Below are positions 54,256 through 63,702 of a stretch of 64,000 bases of DNA, in pieces. A program made the position numbers and the translations under genes. Numbering within the stretch: the stretch's first letter is position 1; each line of letters begins with the position of its first letter. Origin of the DNA: GCA-1730015 sp964550655 (lineage in GTDB: Bacteria; Pseudomonadota; Gammaproteobacteria; Granulosicoccales; Granulosicoccaceae); contig CAZKAQ010000001.1 of NCBI GenBank assembly GCA_964550655.1, positions 1-64,000 of the forward strand, written 5' to 3'. The notes beneath the pieces are model-generated. The model searched no databases. It saw only the letters and a program-made list of their open reading frames with translations, and was not told the origin of the DNA.

Positions 54256-55128
54256 ATGGAAAAACTAACGCAGGTTCTGAAAGATCAGTTTTGGCGTGAT
54301 GGAGTACTGGTTGTCGAAAATGCAGTTGAGCCAGAGGATCTTTCAAGCCTTAAAAAACAATTCACCGGCTGGGTGGAACAGAGCAGATCTGAAACAGAAG
54401 ACTTTGGTGAAACACTGGATGGGCGTCCGCGCTTTGATTTGCAGCCGGGTCACTGTGCGGAGTATCCGGCACTTCGGCGCGTTCAATCACCAGAGGAAGT
54501 GTCCGATGATTACGCCCGCGTTATGCGCAATGCACACATGGTGGATTACTGTGCCGAGCTCATCGGACCATCCTTGCGCTTTCACCACGGCAAAGTAAAT
54601 TCCAAGTTACCCGGTAGCGCAACGCAGGTGAAGTGGCATCAGGATTTTTTATTTCAGCCAATGACTCATCACGACATGATTACCTGCCTGTTGTTTGTTG
54701 ATGAAGTAACGCTTGAGAACGGACCACTGGAAGTACTGCCAGGGACTCACAAAGGGCCACTCTATTCGCATTGGCACAACGGTGTATTCACCGGTGCGGT
54801 GGATGATGAAATCATCGAATCGCAAAAAGACAACATTGTAAAGTGTACCGGACCTGCCGGTGCCGTCTGCCTTATGCACGTTAATCTGTTGCACGGATCA
54901 GCGCCCAACTTGTCTGACAAGCCGCGTACGTTGTATATAACTACCTATTACGCTGAAGATGCGATTGAGCTGAGTCAGAATCATCTGCCAAGCAGGTTTA
55001 CCCACGAGTTGGTGCGCGGTGAAGCATCGGGACGGGTGCGCTGTACACCGTATGAAATGGAGTTGCCTGCTGTGCCCAGGGCCACTTCATTTTTTGCTCA
55101 ACAGGAAGGTGCCGACAATGGAATCTAA
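54256..55128 (+). CDS. Phytanoyl-CoA dioxygenase (PhyH) family oxygenase
   Basis: 290-residue Fe(II)/2OG oxygenase. The iron triad is visible as His and Asp in KWHQDFLFQP and the distal His in NLLHGSAPN; the 2OG-binding Arg is in KPRTLY. HGKVNSKLPGSATQ precedes the site, and VLPGTHKGPLYSH is typical of PhyH/EctD relatives. EctD itself is excluded by the missing EctD signature. Four bases separate it from the EutA-like gene, so they form an operon. Probable role: hydroxylation or demethylation of an imported solute. Confidence 0.88.
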   Translation: MEKLTQVLKDQFWRDGVLVVENAVEPEDLSSLKKQFTGWVEQSRSETEDFGETLDGRPRFDLQPGHCAEYPALRRVQSPEEVSDDYARVMRNAHMVDYCAELIGPSLRFHHGKVNSKLPGSATQVKWHQDFLFQPMTHHDMITCLLFVDEVTLENGPLEVLPGTHKGPLYSHWHNGVFTGAVDDEIIESQKDNIVKCTGPAGAVCLMHVNLLHGSAPNLSDKPRTLYITTYYAEDAIELSQNHLPSRFTHELVRGEASGRVRCTPYEMELPAVPRATSFFAQQEGADNGI

Positions 55129-55131
55129 CTT

Positions 55132-55902
55132 GTGACGCATTCCGAAGTCAGCCTGGAAGCACTTGATTTTACCACTGACGATGGTCTTGGTCAGCGTGCC
55201 CGTATTGGTTTGATTGTGCTGCAATCGGATCAAACTATAGAACATGAGATGGCACAGCTTTTAAGTGATGAGGGTGTTGCGCTGTATCACGCACGTATTG
55301 CCAATGCTACCGAGGTAACTGCCGAGTCATTGCAGCAGATGGAGGACAATCTGCCGCACACAGTATCGCTGCTTCCGTCATCTTTTGACTTTGACGCTAT
55401 CGGTTACGCCTGTACATCAGGTGCGACGGTGATCGGTGAAAAGCGTGTTGATCAAATTATCTGTAAGCTGCATCCAAAAGCTAAAACCAGTAACCCGATC
55501 AGTGCGTGTAAAGCCGCACTTGCAGCGCTTGATGTCAAACGTGTAGCGCTGCTCACGCCTTACCTGCCGGAAGTGACTGTTGAGATGCAGGAAAATCTTC
55601 GTGCTGCAGGTTTTCGAGTTAATGCGGTGGCCTCGTTTAACGAGTCTGACGATTTTACCGTAGCGCGTATAAGTGCAGACAGTATCCTCAAGGCTGTGTT
55701 GAGTGTTGGTGCGCGTGATGATTGTGATGCTGTGTTTGTATCTTGTACAAGCCTCAGAGCGCTTGAGATAATTTCACAGGCAGAACAACAATTAAACAAA
55801 CCTGTTATCGCAAGCAATCAGGTACTTGCCTGGCATTTGAGGCAGCTTGCGGGTCTTGAATCTACTCTTGAAAACTGCGGGCAGCTATTTCAGCTACGCT
55901 GA
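55132..55902 (+). CDS. Asp/Glu racemase superfamily, EutA/maleate isomerase/arylmalonate decarboxylase type
   Basis: 256-residue two-domain protein starting at GTG. The two mirror-image catalytic cysteines are in IGYACTSGATVIGE and VFVSCTSLRALEII. Both are present, as in maleate isomerase and EutA-type proteins; arylmalonate decarboxylase has only one. EutA is found in ectoine utilisation clusters. Its reaction here is unknown; racemisation, isomerisation or decarboxylation of an intermediate is the reasonable range. Sits between the PhyH and flavoprotein genes. Confidence 0.82.
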   Translation: MTHSEVSLEALDFTTDDGLGQRARIGLIVLQSDQTIEHEMAQLLSDEGVALYHARIANATEVTAESLQQMEDNLPHTVSLLPSSFDFDAIGYACTSGATVIGEKRVDQIICKLHPKAKTSNPISACKAALAALDVKRVALLTPYLPEVTVEMQENLRAAGFRVNAVASFNESDDFTVARISADSILKAVLSVGARDDCDAVFVSCTSLRALEIISQAEQQLNKPVIASNQVLAWHLRQLAGLESTLENCGQLFQLR

Positions 55903-55932
55903 AATCGTTACTTACCGACAGGGATACTATCC

Positions 55933-58374
55933 ATGGGAAAATCACTGCCTGCAAAGACGCAAGTAGTCATCATCGGTGGAGGTATTCACGGTAGCTCTGT
56001 GGCTTATCATTTGGCCAAAGGCGGCTGGACTGATATCGTTTTACTGGAGCGCAAGCAACTCACCAGTGGCACCACCTGGCATGCTGCAGGTCTGGTTGGC
56101 CAGCTGCAGGGAAGTCATAGCACCACAGCTTTTGCAAGCTACGGCGTTGAGTTACTGCAACAGATAGAAGCCGAGACAGGCCAGAATCCGGGCTTTCGTC
56201 AATCCGGCTCCATTTCGATAGCACTCAACCGCGAGCGTCTGGCAGAACTTAAACGCAAGGCTGATTTTGCGTCGTTGTTTAATATTGAAGCCCGAACCAT
56301 GGATACCTCTGAAATCAGTGAGCGCTGGCCGCTAATGAATGCCGAAGGTGTAATGGGTGGCATCTATATGCCCGGTGATGGCTCAGCTGACCCTGTCGCA
56401 CTGACTCAGGCACTGGCTAAAGGCGCACGCATGCGCGGTGCTGAAATTTTCGAACAGATTAAAGTTGAGCAGATCCTGACTCAGGCAGGCAGGGTTAGTG
56501 GTGTAGTTACCAGTCAGGGAGTCATAGAGTCGGAACATGTAGTTAACTGCAGTGGTATGTGGGCCAGAGAACTTGCACGACAAAATAGTGTGGGAGTACC
56601 CATTCATGCCTGTGAGCATTACTACCTGGTGACTGAACCGATTGCCGATCTGCCAGCAGATCTGCCGGTATTGCGTTCCTATTGTGATGGTACTTACTGG
56701 AAGGAAGATGCCGGTAAGCTTCTTTTTGGCTTTGCGCACTTTAATGCCAAAGCCTGGGGTACAAAAGGTATTCCCGATAGCTTTGAGTTCGATAGTCTGC
56801 CGTTTGTTGAAGATGATGTCACCGAGGTACTGGAGCTTGCCATGAACCGGGTTCCAATACTGCAGGATACCGGAATCAGAACTTTCTTTAATGGTCCTGA
56901 AAGCTATTCGCATGACGGTCGATTTACACTGGGTGAAGCTCCCGATCTGCCCGGTTATTTTGTATTGGCAGGTGTTAACTCTACCGGTATTCAGTCAGGT
57001 CCGGGTGCGGGAAAGGCATTGGCAGACTGGATTATGCAGGGCCACGCGCCGATGGATCTGGCGGAGATGGATCCGGCTCGTATTGAAGATTTCCAGGCGC
57101 ATGATCCTTACCTGCGTGAGCGATGTGCTGAAACACTGGTGCTTACTTACGGTATGCACTGGCCGGGTCGGCAAAGGGAGTCAGTGCGCAACCTTCGTCG
57201 CACGCCTTTTTATCATGCCATGAAAGCCCATGGTGCGGTCTACGCTGAAGTACAAGGGTGGGAGCGCCCGGCATGGTTTGCACCTCAGGGTACTGAAATA
57301 ACATACGATCATTCATTTTATAAACCAAGTTGGTTTAAATATTCACAAAGAGAACAAAAAGCCTGCAGAGAATCAGTTGCACTGATCGACTACTCAATGC
57401 TTGGCAAGCTAATTGTCGAAGGGGCAGATGCTGAGGCCTTTCTGCAACGCCTTTGTACAAACGATATAGGTGTGCCGGTCGGGCATGTTGTATACACTTT
57501 GATGTTGAATGAACGTGGTGGCGTTGAAAGTGATGTTACCGTTGCAAGGCATGGGTCAGAATCATTTATGCTAATGAGCTCTATCTCTCATACACGTCGT
57601 GATCGTGATTATTTAAAGTCTAATATCAAACTGGACGAAGATGTCCGCTTGCAGGATGTTACTACCTCCTTTGGAGTGCTTTCACTCTGTGGCCCGAGGT
57701 CTCGTGAGCTGTTGCAGTCTGTTTCTGATAATAATTTTACCGACGTGGCATTTCCGTTTAACAGTTTTCAGACTTTTCAGATCGGCCATGCCACAGTCAC
57801 AGCACAGCGTCTCTCCTATACCGGTGAACTGGGATGGGAAATATTTATTACACCGGATTTTGCAGAACATGTTTATGAAGTTCTGATTGCTGCAGGAAAA
57901 AATTATGGCCTGCAGCTGGTTGGTGCTGAAGCGCTAAACGCTTTGCGTATCGAAAAAGGCTTTGTGCACTGGGGTCACGATGTTTCCTATACTGAATCGC
58001 CCCATCAGATCGGACTTGATTTTGTTTGCAGAACGAATAAAGCAATTGCGTTTACCGGGCGGGAGGCATATATGTCACGCAAGTCCGATGGCGACGGTCC
58101 GTTTTTGTGTTGTATAAAATTGCAGGAGCCTGACGTCATGTTGCACCATAACGAACCGCTACTGCGAGATGGTGAGATCGTGGGGTTTGTCACAAGCGGG
58201 GCTTTTGCGTATGCACAGGGAGCGTCGATCGGTCTGTGTTTTGTATCGTTGCCTGAAGGCGCTACTGGTAAGGCTTCGCTTGAGCAAGGGCAATATGAAG
58301 TGGTGGTTGAGGGCAGGAATCTGCCTGTTGAGCTTAGTGCCAAAGCACTATCAGCTCCTTGCACCTCAGGGTAG
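55933..58374 (+). CDS. Dimethylglycine/sarcosine dehydrogenase-like flavoprotein with GcvT domain
   Basis: 813-residue protein of the DMGDH/SardH type. N-terminal DAO domain: VIIGGGIHGSSVAYHLAKGG, then LTSGTTWHAAGL, with the His used for covalent FAD in family members. A middle FAO_M segment lies around residues 370-425. The C-terminal GcvT-like folate-binding domain (from about 430) contains LIDYSMLGKLIVEG, TYTGELGWEIF and GAEALNALRIEKGF. Oxidises an N-methyl group and passes formaldehyde to tetrahydrofolate. Fits glycine betaine or dimethylglycine breakdown after import by ProVWX. Confidence 0.9.
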   Translation: MGKSLPAKTQVVIIGGGIHGSSVAYHLAKGGWTDIVLLERKQLTSGTTWHAAGLVGQLQGSHSTTAFASYGVELLQQIEAETGQNPGFRQSGSISIALNRERLAELKRKADFASLFNIEARTMDTSEISERWPLMNAEGVMGGIYMPGDGSADPVALTQALAKGARMRGAEIFEQIKVEQILTQAGRVSGVVTSQGVIESEHVVNCSGMWARELARQNSVGVPIHACEHYYLVTEPIADLPADLPVLRSYCDGTYWKEDAGKLLFGFAHFNAKAWGTKGIPDSFEFDSLPFVEDDVTEVLELAMNRVPILQDTGIRTFFNGPESYSHDGRFTLGEAPDLPGYFVLAGVNSTGIQSGPGAGKALADWIMQGHAPMDLAEMDPARIEDFQAHDPYLRERCAETLVLTYGMHWPGRQRESVRNLRRTPFYHAMKAHGAVYAEVQGWERPAWFAPQGTEITYDHSFYKPSWFKYSQREQKACRESVALIDYSMLGKLIVEGADAEAFLQRLCTNDIGVPVGHVVYTLMLNERGGVESDVTVARHGSESFMLMSSISHTRRDRDYLKSNIKLDEDVRLQDVTTSFGVLSLCGPRSRELLQSVSDNNFTDVAFPFNSFQTFQIGHATVTAQRLSYTGELGWEIFITPDFAEHVYEVLIAAGKNYGLQLVGAEALNALRIEKGFVHWGHDVSYTESPHQIGLDFVCRTNKAIAFTGREAYMSRKSDGDGPFLCCIKLQEPDVMLHHNEPLLRDGEIVGFVTSGAFAYAQGASIGLCFVSLPEGATGKASLEQGQYEVVVEGRNLPVELSAKALSAPCTSG

Positions 58375-58464
58375 TAGCAACTGTTTTAGTGCGGATTGTT
58401 CGTCTTTAATTGTGAGAGAAGAAGTCGCTGGTTCTGGCTGATTCCGCCAGCGACTATACACAAG

Positions 58465-59019
58465 CTACACGGCTTCGCCTTTTTCCAGTAGATCTTCAAT
58501 TAATTTGCGATTGATGCCACCGGAATCCCCACCACCGTAATTCAGCGCACCACCAGAGTAAATTGAGCCATACGTTAGTGCCAGATTAATTACCTGGCCG
58601 ACTCCAGAGATTAGCTGGTTTTTCTGTAATGGTGAGAGCGGATGGACGTACACTGCCCACAGCGTCTCGCGGCCAATCGCATAGCGAGCATCGAGTGCGG
58701 TGTCAAAATTTGCCTGCATCATGCGCGTCATCTCGTCTGGTGATATACCCTGCAGTTGTCGAACGGGCGTCATTACCCGCATACGATCCTGGGTGACATC
58801 TGTTATTACAAATACCTGAACACCCTCGATGTTCAGTAGAAAGCGAGATTCCTGGGATTGCATTTCGGGATCCAGCGCATTCAGGATTTCTGCCATTCGC
58901 TCAAGTGTCATTGCTTGTTCGAGGGGCGGTGAAAGTGCTCCTGGTGAATCGCTGTCCTGAGAGTAAGCCGTCAAAGAGCAGCAAAGAGTGATTAGTAATG
59001 CAGCGGTCAGGCGGATCAT
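58465..59019 (-). CDS. Secreted hypothetical protein, YbjN/CesT-like
   Basis: 184 residues with a signal peptide (MIRLTAALLITLCCSLTAYS). The mature part has the alpha-beta pattern and LQGISPDEMTRMMQANFDTALDARYAI reminiscent of YbjN/CesT-like chaperone folds, and a Gly-rich C-terminal stretch (YGGGDSGG). ATG 59019 is chosen because it starts the signal peptide. No function assigned; convergent with the flavoprotein gene. Confidence 0.65.
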   Translation of the reverse strand: MIRLTAALLITLCCSLTAYSQDSDSPGALSPPLEQAMTLERMAEILNALDPEMQSQESRFLLNIEGVQVFVITDVTQDRMRVMTPVRQLQGISPDEMTRMMQANFDTALDARYAIGRETLWAVYVHPLSPLQKNQLISGVGQVINLALTYGSIYSGGALNYGGGDSGGINRKLIEDLLEKGEAV

Positions 59020-59067
59020 GCGTGTGCTCCCCGGGGAAAATGGCAATAAATCGAATACTGCGTTCAC

Positions 59068-59377
59068 AGTCTACAGGGTTTGTATTCGAGTCAAAAGGAA
59101 TGACATCAATATTTGCCGATAATATTGCCGATTGCAGCGAAAACAGGATCTGTCACTTCGGCTTTAAAATTTTAACGTAACAGTCCTGAGCCGGGGGCGG
59201 GGACCATTGTTGCAACCCGAGGTGGTGCATTCAATACAGTGGATAATCCAGCTCGGTTGACAGTGCGTAATTTGAAAAGAACAGCAATACAGTGAGGTGT
59301 AAAATTACGGTTGGTCAGGACGTCTATATGCGCCACGCTATGGTCGGGACAACGTTAACAATCTTGGGAGAATTCAT
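59068..59377. other. Divergent gap upstream of the Tm-1-like gene
   Basis: 310 bases. A TTGACA occurs near 59258 but no good -10 follows at standard spacing. GGGAG lies 8 bases before the ATG of the next gene. No other feature seen. Confidence 0.4.
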
Positions 59378-60583
59378 ATGTCGGATCCAACAGTATATGT
59401 CGCTGGTACATTCGATACCAAGTCACATGAACTGAACTACCTGAAAGATACCATCACAAGCGCTGGCGTTGTTGTAAAAACCATTGATCTTTCAACCACC
59501 GGTCACACTTCCAGTGCTGATGTGTCTCCTCAGACCATCGCAGCGCTGCATCCCGATGGCACCGATTCGGTATTTACCGGTGACCGTGGTACAGCGGTAG
59601 CTGCTATGGCACTGGCGTTTAAAATGTGGTCAGAGCAGCATGCCGATTCTATTGCCGGTATGATTTCAGCTGGTGGTTCAGGTGGCACGGCACTGGTGAC
59701 ACCGGCACTGCAAACCCTGCCTATAGGTACGCCTAAAATTATGGTTTCTACCGTTGCTTCAGGTAATGTGGAACCCTATGTTGGTCCGAGCGATATCATG
59801 ATGATGTACTCGGTTACTGATGTGCAGGGACTCAACACAATTTCTCGCAGGGTGCTTGGTAATGCTGCAGCGGCAATGGCAGGATCTGTTTTGCATGCGC
59901 CTGCTGTTACCAGTAAGGCGGATGAAAAACCGGGCCTTGGTATGACTATGTTCGGTGTTACCACAGCAGCGGTTCAGTCAGTGGTTGCAAAGCTCGAAAA
60001 AGAGTACGAGCCGTTTGTATTTCATGCCACAGGTGTTGGTGGTCGTTCAATGGAAAAGCTGGCTGATGGTGGTTTCTTTAAGGCAGTCATCGATTTAACC
60101 ACGACCGAAGTTTGCGACTTGCTGTTTGGCGGTGTGTTTGCCGCTGATGAAGATCGTTTCGGTGCAATGATCAGACAAAAAATTCCGTATGTGGGTTCGG
60201 TGGGTGCGCTTGATATGGTTAACTTTGGAGCGCCGCCAAGTGTTCCTGCAAAGTATGCGGATCGTCTGTTTTATGAGCATAATCCTCAAGTGACACTTAT
60301 GCGTACTACACCATCCGAGAACACAGAAATGGGACAATGGATTGCTGATCGACTCAATCAGATGGATGGGCCGGTTCGATTCTTATTGCCACAAGGTGGC
60401 GTATCTGCGCTGGATGCGCCCGACATGCCGTTTAATGATGATGAGGCTCGTGCAAGTCTGTTCGACGCCATTCGCACTAATTTTTCGCAAACAGATGATC
60501 GGCGTCTGATTGAAGTACCGCACCATATAAACGCACCGGAGTTCAGTGATGCTGTGGTTGCTGCCCTGCATGAGATAACCTGA
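59378..60583 (+). CDS. Tm-1-like ATP-binding protein (UPF0261)
   Basis: 401-residue protein of the UPF0261 family, whose plant member Tm-1 blocks tobamovirus replication. VYVAGTFDTKSHELNYL opens the fold and ISAGGSGGTALVTPAL provides the glycine-rich ATP-binding loop. MVSTVASGNVEPYVG and VFHATGVGGRSMEKL are further hallmarks. The TIM-barrel partner gene that usually follows is missing here; a DUF3047 gene is convergent instead. Substrate unknown in bacteria. Confidence 0.88.
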   Translation: MSDPTVYVAGTFDTKSHELNYLKDTITSAGVVVKTIDLSTTGHTSSADVSPQTIAALHPDGTDSVFTGDRGTAVAAMALAFKMWSEQHADSIAGMISAGGSGGTALVTPALQTLPIGTPKIMVSTVASGNVEPYVGPSDIMMMYSVTDVQGLNTISRRVLGNAAAAMAGSVLHAPAVTSKADEKPGLGMTMFGVTTAAVQSVVAKLEKEYEPFVFHATGVGGRSMEKLADGGFFKAVIDLTTTEVCDLLFGGVFAADEDRFGAMIRQKIPYVGSVGALDMVNFGAPPSVPAKYADRLFYEHNPQVTLMRTTPSENTEMGQWIADRLNQMDGPVRFLLPQGGVSALDAPDMPFNDDEARASLFDAIRTNFSQTDDRRLIEVPHHINAPEFSDAVVAALHEIT

Positions 60584-60610
60584 AGCGTGCCATTATTGTC
60601 ATTAGATAGA

Positions 60611-61306
60611 CTAAAGGTCTTTTGAAAGTACAACGTCGCTGAACATACCGAGGCTTTTTCCATCGGTATTGTCGCTATCGCAGAAGAAGCCCAGCGCTTC
60701 GAGTGTCGGTGTGCCTGTGCCGCCAATGTCTTTATAAATTTGTCGCAGGTCTACCGTCTGATCGAACCATTTACCAATGTTTTTATCGAGCCCATTGGCA
60801 ACATAGTGATAAAAGTTGCCAATAATTTTATAGTCTCCGGGCAGATATTTTTTGTTACTCCAGATGATTTCCATGGCATTGCGATCACCATTTTCGTTTG
60901 AAAAAACCAGAAACAACCTTACCGGGTGATCGTCGCCGTCCACCGTTGCTTCATCGATGTCGCTCTCTATGGCCTGAACAACTTTCCAGCGCCACGAAAG
61001 AACAGGGTAGTTGTCAACAGGTATGAAAGTGTCACGTGCCAGAATCGATGCAGTATTGTTTGTGGTGCAACGGAGTACCGGAACACCGTTCTCTTCTGTC
61101 ATTTGGTAGTCGGCGGGTTTTATCGTCAGGAATTTTCTATGCACCCAGCCTGATGAGAGCTCTTCAGTGTTGAGGTCACTGAGCAATTCCACTGGTGCGT
61201 CACTGGCAGTCAACGGATTATCGGTATTGAAAGGCGATGGACGCATCTTCCAATAGACCATGCCTGCGACTGCAACGAAAATAATAGCGAGCAAACTTTT
61301 TTTCAT
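60611..61306 (-). CDS. DUF3047 family protein
   Basis: 231 residues with an N-terminal signal anchor (LLAIIFVAVAGMVYW). The core matches DUF3047: an all-beta domain with LSWRWKV, PVRLFLVFS and MEIIWSNKKYLPGD followed by DNTDG near the end. Likely periplasmic; function unknown. Confidence 0.82.
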   Translation of the reverse strand: MKKSLLAIIFVAVAGMVYWKMRPSPFNTDNPLTASDAPVELLSDLNTEELSSGWVHRKFLTIKPADYQMTEENGVPVLRCTTNNTASILARDTFIPVDNYPVLSWRWKVVQAIESDIDEATVDGDDHPVRLFLVFSNENGDRNAMEIIWSNKKYLPGDYKIIGNFYHYVANGLDKNIGKWFDQTVDLRQIYKDIGGTGTPTLEALGFFCDSDNTDGKSLGMFSDVVLSKDL

Positions 61307-61501
61307 GTCAATCCTTTGGAATTGGTTATATACCGGAGCAACAGGCTTGTGTGACAGTATTCAAACTACCATAGTTGAACACGAAAGAAACGCTGTATAC
61401 ACAACCCGGACATTGCAACTCGTTTGAAGTACTGGCACAAATCGTCACCTCGCTATAGCGTCTGCTTGCTACGCGGACTTCTTGCGTGCAAACTCCGTTT
61501 G

Positions 61502-62803
61502 ATGATCGACAAAAATCTATTTACAGAAGACGCTAAGCAGCAATCCTATTGGTGGGATAAAACACCGCGCCCGGTAATCGAGGCCGGATCACTTCCGGAT
61601 AAATGTGATGTATTAATTATCGGCTCGGGTTATACCGGATTGAACGCAGCACTGGTTACCGCACGCGCGGGTCGTTCAACGGTAGTTGTTGATGCGGAAG
61701 ATGCAGGTTACGGGTGTAGCACCAGAAATGGCGGGCAGATCAGTACCAGTATTAAACCTGAATATGATTTTCTGGCGCGCAAATACGGTGCCGATAAAGC
61801 GGTACAAATAGTCAAAGAAGGATCCAATGCGCTGTCATGGATTGAAGAATTTATTGCCAATGAAAAATTAGACTGCGACTTTAAGGTGTGCGGACGTTTT
61901 CATGGTGCGCACACGGCAAAGCAATTTAAAGTTCTGACAGAAGAACTCAAGCACCAGCCTGAAGGCCTTAAGGTACCTTACACTATTGTATCTCGCGGTG
62001 AACAGCACAACGAGCTCTCAACAGATTCTTATCATGGTGGTGTGATTTTTCATCAGCATGCTTCAATTGATCCTGCTGCTTATCATCAGCAGTTGTTGAA
62101 CAGAGTTATTGAAGCGGGTGCCATGGTGGTACCCAATTGTGCGGTCACGCAACTGTTACCCGGTTCGACAGAAACTCGTGTGGTAACGCAATCGGGAGAT
62201 ATCAAAGCGCGCGAAGTGATAGTAGCGACTAACGGCTATACAGGCAAAGTGACACCGTGGCAGCGTCGTCGAGTTATTCCGATAGGCAGCTACATTATTG
62301 CTACAGAGGCGCTGGATAAAACAACCATGGATAGATTGATGCCGAATCATCGTGTCTACAGTGATACGCGTAAGGTAGTCTACTATTATCGTGCGTCTCC
62401 TGATAAAACCCGCATTCTATTTGGCGGTCGGGTTTCAAGTTCGGAAACTGACCCCGCTATAAGTGCACCTTTATTAAAGGCAGACCTTGCGCGTTTGTTT
62501 CCGGAGCTTGCAGATGTAAAGCTATCGCATTCATGGATGGGATTTGTTGCTTATACCTTTGATACGCTTGCGCACATCGGTAAACAGAATGGAATTCATT
62601 TTGCCATGGGATACTGTGGATCAGGCGTATCAATGGCGAGCTATCTAGGGATGCGTGTTGGAAATAAAGTACTCCGCAGCGCGGACGGTGAAACCGGTTT
62701 TGATAATATTAAATTTCCGACTCGTCCGCTCTACACTGGCAATCCGTGGTTTCTAAAGACCGCAGTTGCCTGGTACCGTTATAAAGACCAGCGGCAAAAA
62801 TAG
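61502..62803 (+). CDS. FAD-dependent amine oxidase, gamma-glutamylputrescine oxidase (PuuB)-like
   Basis: 433-residue DAO-family flavoprotein. FAD motif: VLIIGSGYTGLNAALVTARAG; VDAEDAGYGCSTRNGGQIS is characteristic of the PuuB/OrdL group, as is AMGYCGSGVSMASYLGMRVG near the C-terminus. In the family it oxidises polyamine derivatives or N-methyl amino acids. No other puu gene is adjacent, so the substrate is open. ATG 61502 gives a family-like N-terminus; a TTG 26 codons upstream does not. Confidence 0.83.
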   Translation: MIDKNLFTEDAKQQSYWWDKTPRPVIEAGSLPDKCDVLIIGSGYTGLNAALVTARAGRSTVVVDAEDAGYGCSTRNGGQISTSIKPEYDFLARKYGADKAVQIVKEGSNALSWIEEFIANEKLDCDFKVCGRFHGAHTAKQFKVLTEELKHQPEGLKVPYTIVSRGEQHNELSTDSYHGGVIFHQHASIDPAAYHQQLLNRVIEAGAMVVPNCAVTQLLPGSTETRVVTQSGDIKAREVIVATNGYTGKVTPWQRRRVIPIGSYIIATEALDKTTMDRLMPNHRVYSDTRKVVYYYRASPDKTRILFGGRVSSSETDPAISAPLLKADLARLFPELADVKLSHSWMGFVAYTFDTLAHIGKQNGIHFAMGYCGSGVSMASYLGMRVGNKVLRSADGETGFDNIKFPTRPLYTGNPWFLKTAVAWYRYKDQRQK

Positions 62804-62878
62804 TCAGTTAATATTAAGTCACACTATCATATCGCTCTGGCAGTGCGAGTTTTATACTTTTTTATACAGGGCCTGTCA

Positions 62879-63583
62879 CTACTCACCTGCATAGAAGCAA
62901 TAGAACAAACCGTCACCGCCGGTTTTCTGTAAATCTGCCTGAGCACAACCTATGCTGCCGTGCGCTGAATTCCACGATATCATGTGCCGATCCAGACTGA
63001 GTCCTACCCGGTCATGGTGTCCGACAATGGCAGACCCTTCACCACTGCTTGTCCATGCGTTGCAGCTTGTGTCGCCACCGGCGGTTGAATACATTCCCAA
63101 CGGGTCCGAGCCGGTAAGTATGTCGTGCTTATTGGGTTTGTCGCCTCGTGCGTTGACCTCGTCACCGTTTTCATCGAGGCCGCTTGCTTTGTTTAATGTG
63201 TTGCGATCTGAATGGAGTTCATCAATATTGTTGGCTATGAGTTCACCCCTGGCGTTGTGCCATGGTCCGGTACCAATGCGGTCGCGTGCGTTGACACCGG
63301 GTATAACGGTTGGCCGGTCGCCCGAACGGTCGATCATGGCGTTGACGCTAAGGTAGGCCTTCCAGTTGCTTAGCTCAGAACCTGCAGCACTTGCGAGCTG
63401 AGCGCAATGCGCGTCTGCGCCTTCAAGTCCACCAAGGTCCCCGCCGTTGCCGGGACCAGCGCTGGTGATGAAGAAAGTCATCCCGGAATCTTGTGCCGAG
63501 CTCGGGCTGGCGAGGATAAATCCCGCGGCCAATACTGTTGCAATACCTGCTTTTTGAGCAGAGGTAAGTTTGAGTATGTTCAT
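62879..63583 (-). CDS. Secreted endostatin/lectin-like protein
   Basis: 234 residues with a signal peptide ending near residue 30 (ASPSSAQ). The mature protein has FFITSAGPGNGGDLGGLEGADAHCAQLA, SNWKAYLS, GTGPWHNARG and TSCNAWTSSG, the pattern of bacterial proteins annotated as lectin or collagen-NC10/endostatin-like (C-type-lectin fold). Four cysteines in the mature part allow two disulfides. Role unknown; extracellular or periplasmic. Confidence 0.75.
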   Translation of the reverse strand: MNILKLTSAQKAGIATVLAAGFILASPSSAQDSGMTFFITSAGPGNGGDLGGLEGADAHCAQLASAAGSELSNWKAYLSVNAMIDRSGDRPTVIPGVNARDRIGTGPWHNARGELIANNIDELHSDRNTLNKASGLDENGDEVNARGDKPNKHDILTGSDPLGMYSTAGGDTSCNAWTSSGEGSAIVGHHDRVGLSLDRHMISWNSAHGSIGCAQADLQKTGGDGLFYCFYAGE

Positions 63584-63702
63584 AGATACTTTCCTTCTAT
63601 AGATTCATTTGGTGAAGACAGAATTCAAGGTAGCGAACCATTACTTCGCAACGTCACATGAGTTTGCCACAGCCTATATGGTGAATTTGTTACAGATGGA
63701 TA

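Noticed and set aside
54256..55128. Ectoine hydroxylase EctD
   Set aside because: Same PhyH superfamily, but the EctD signature around the iron site is absent and there are no ectABC genes.
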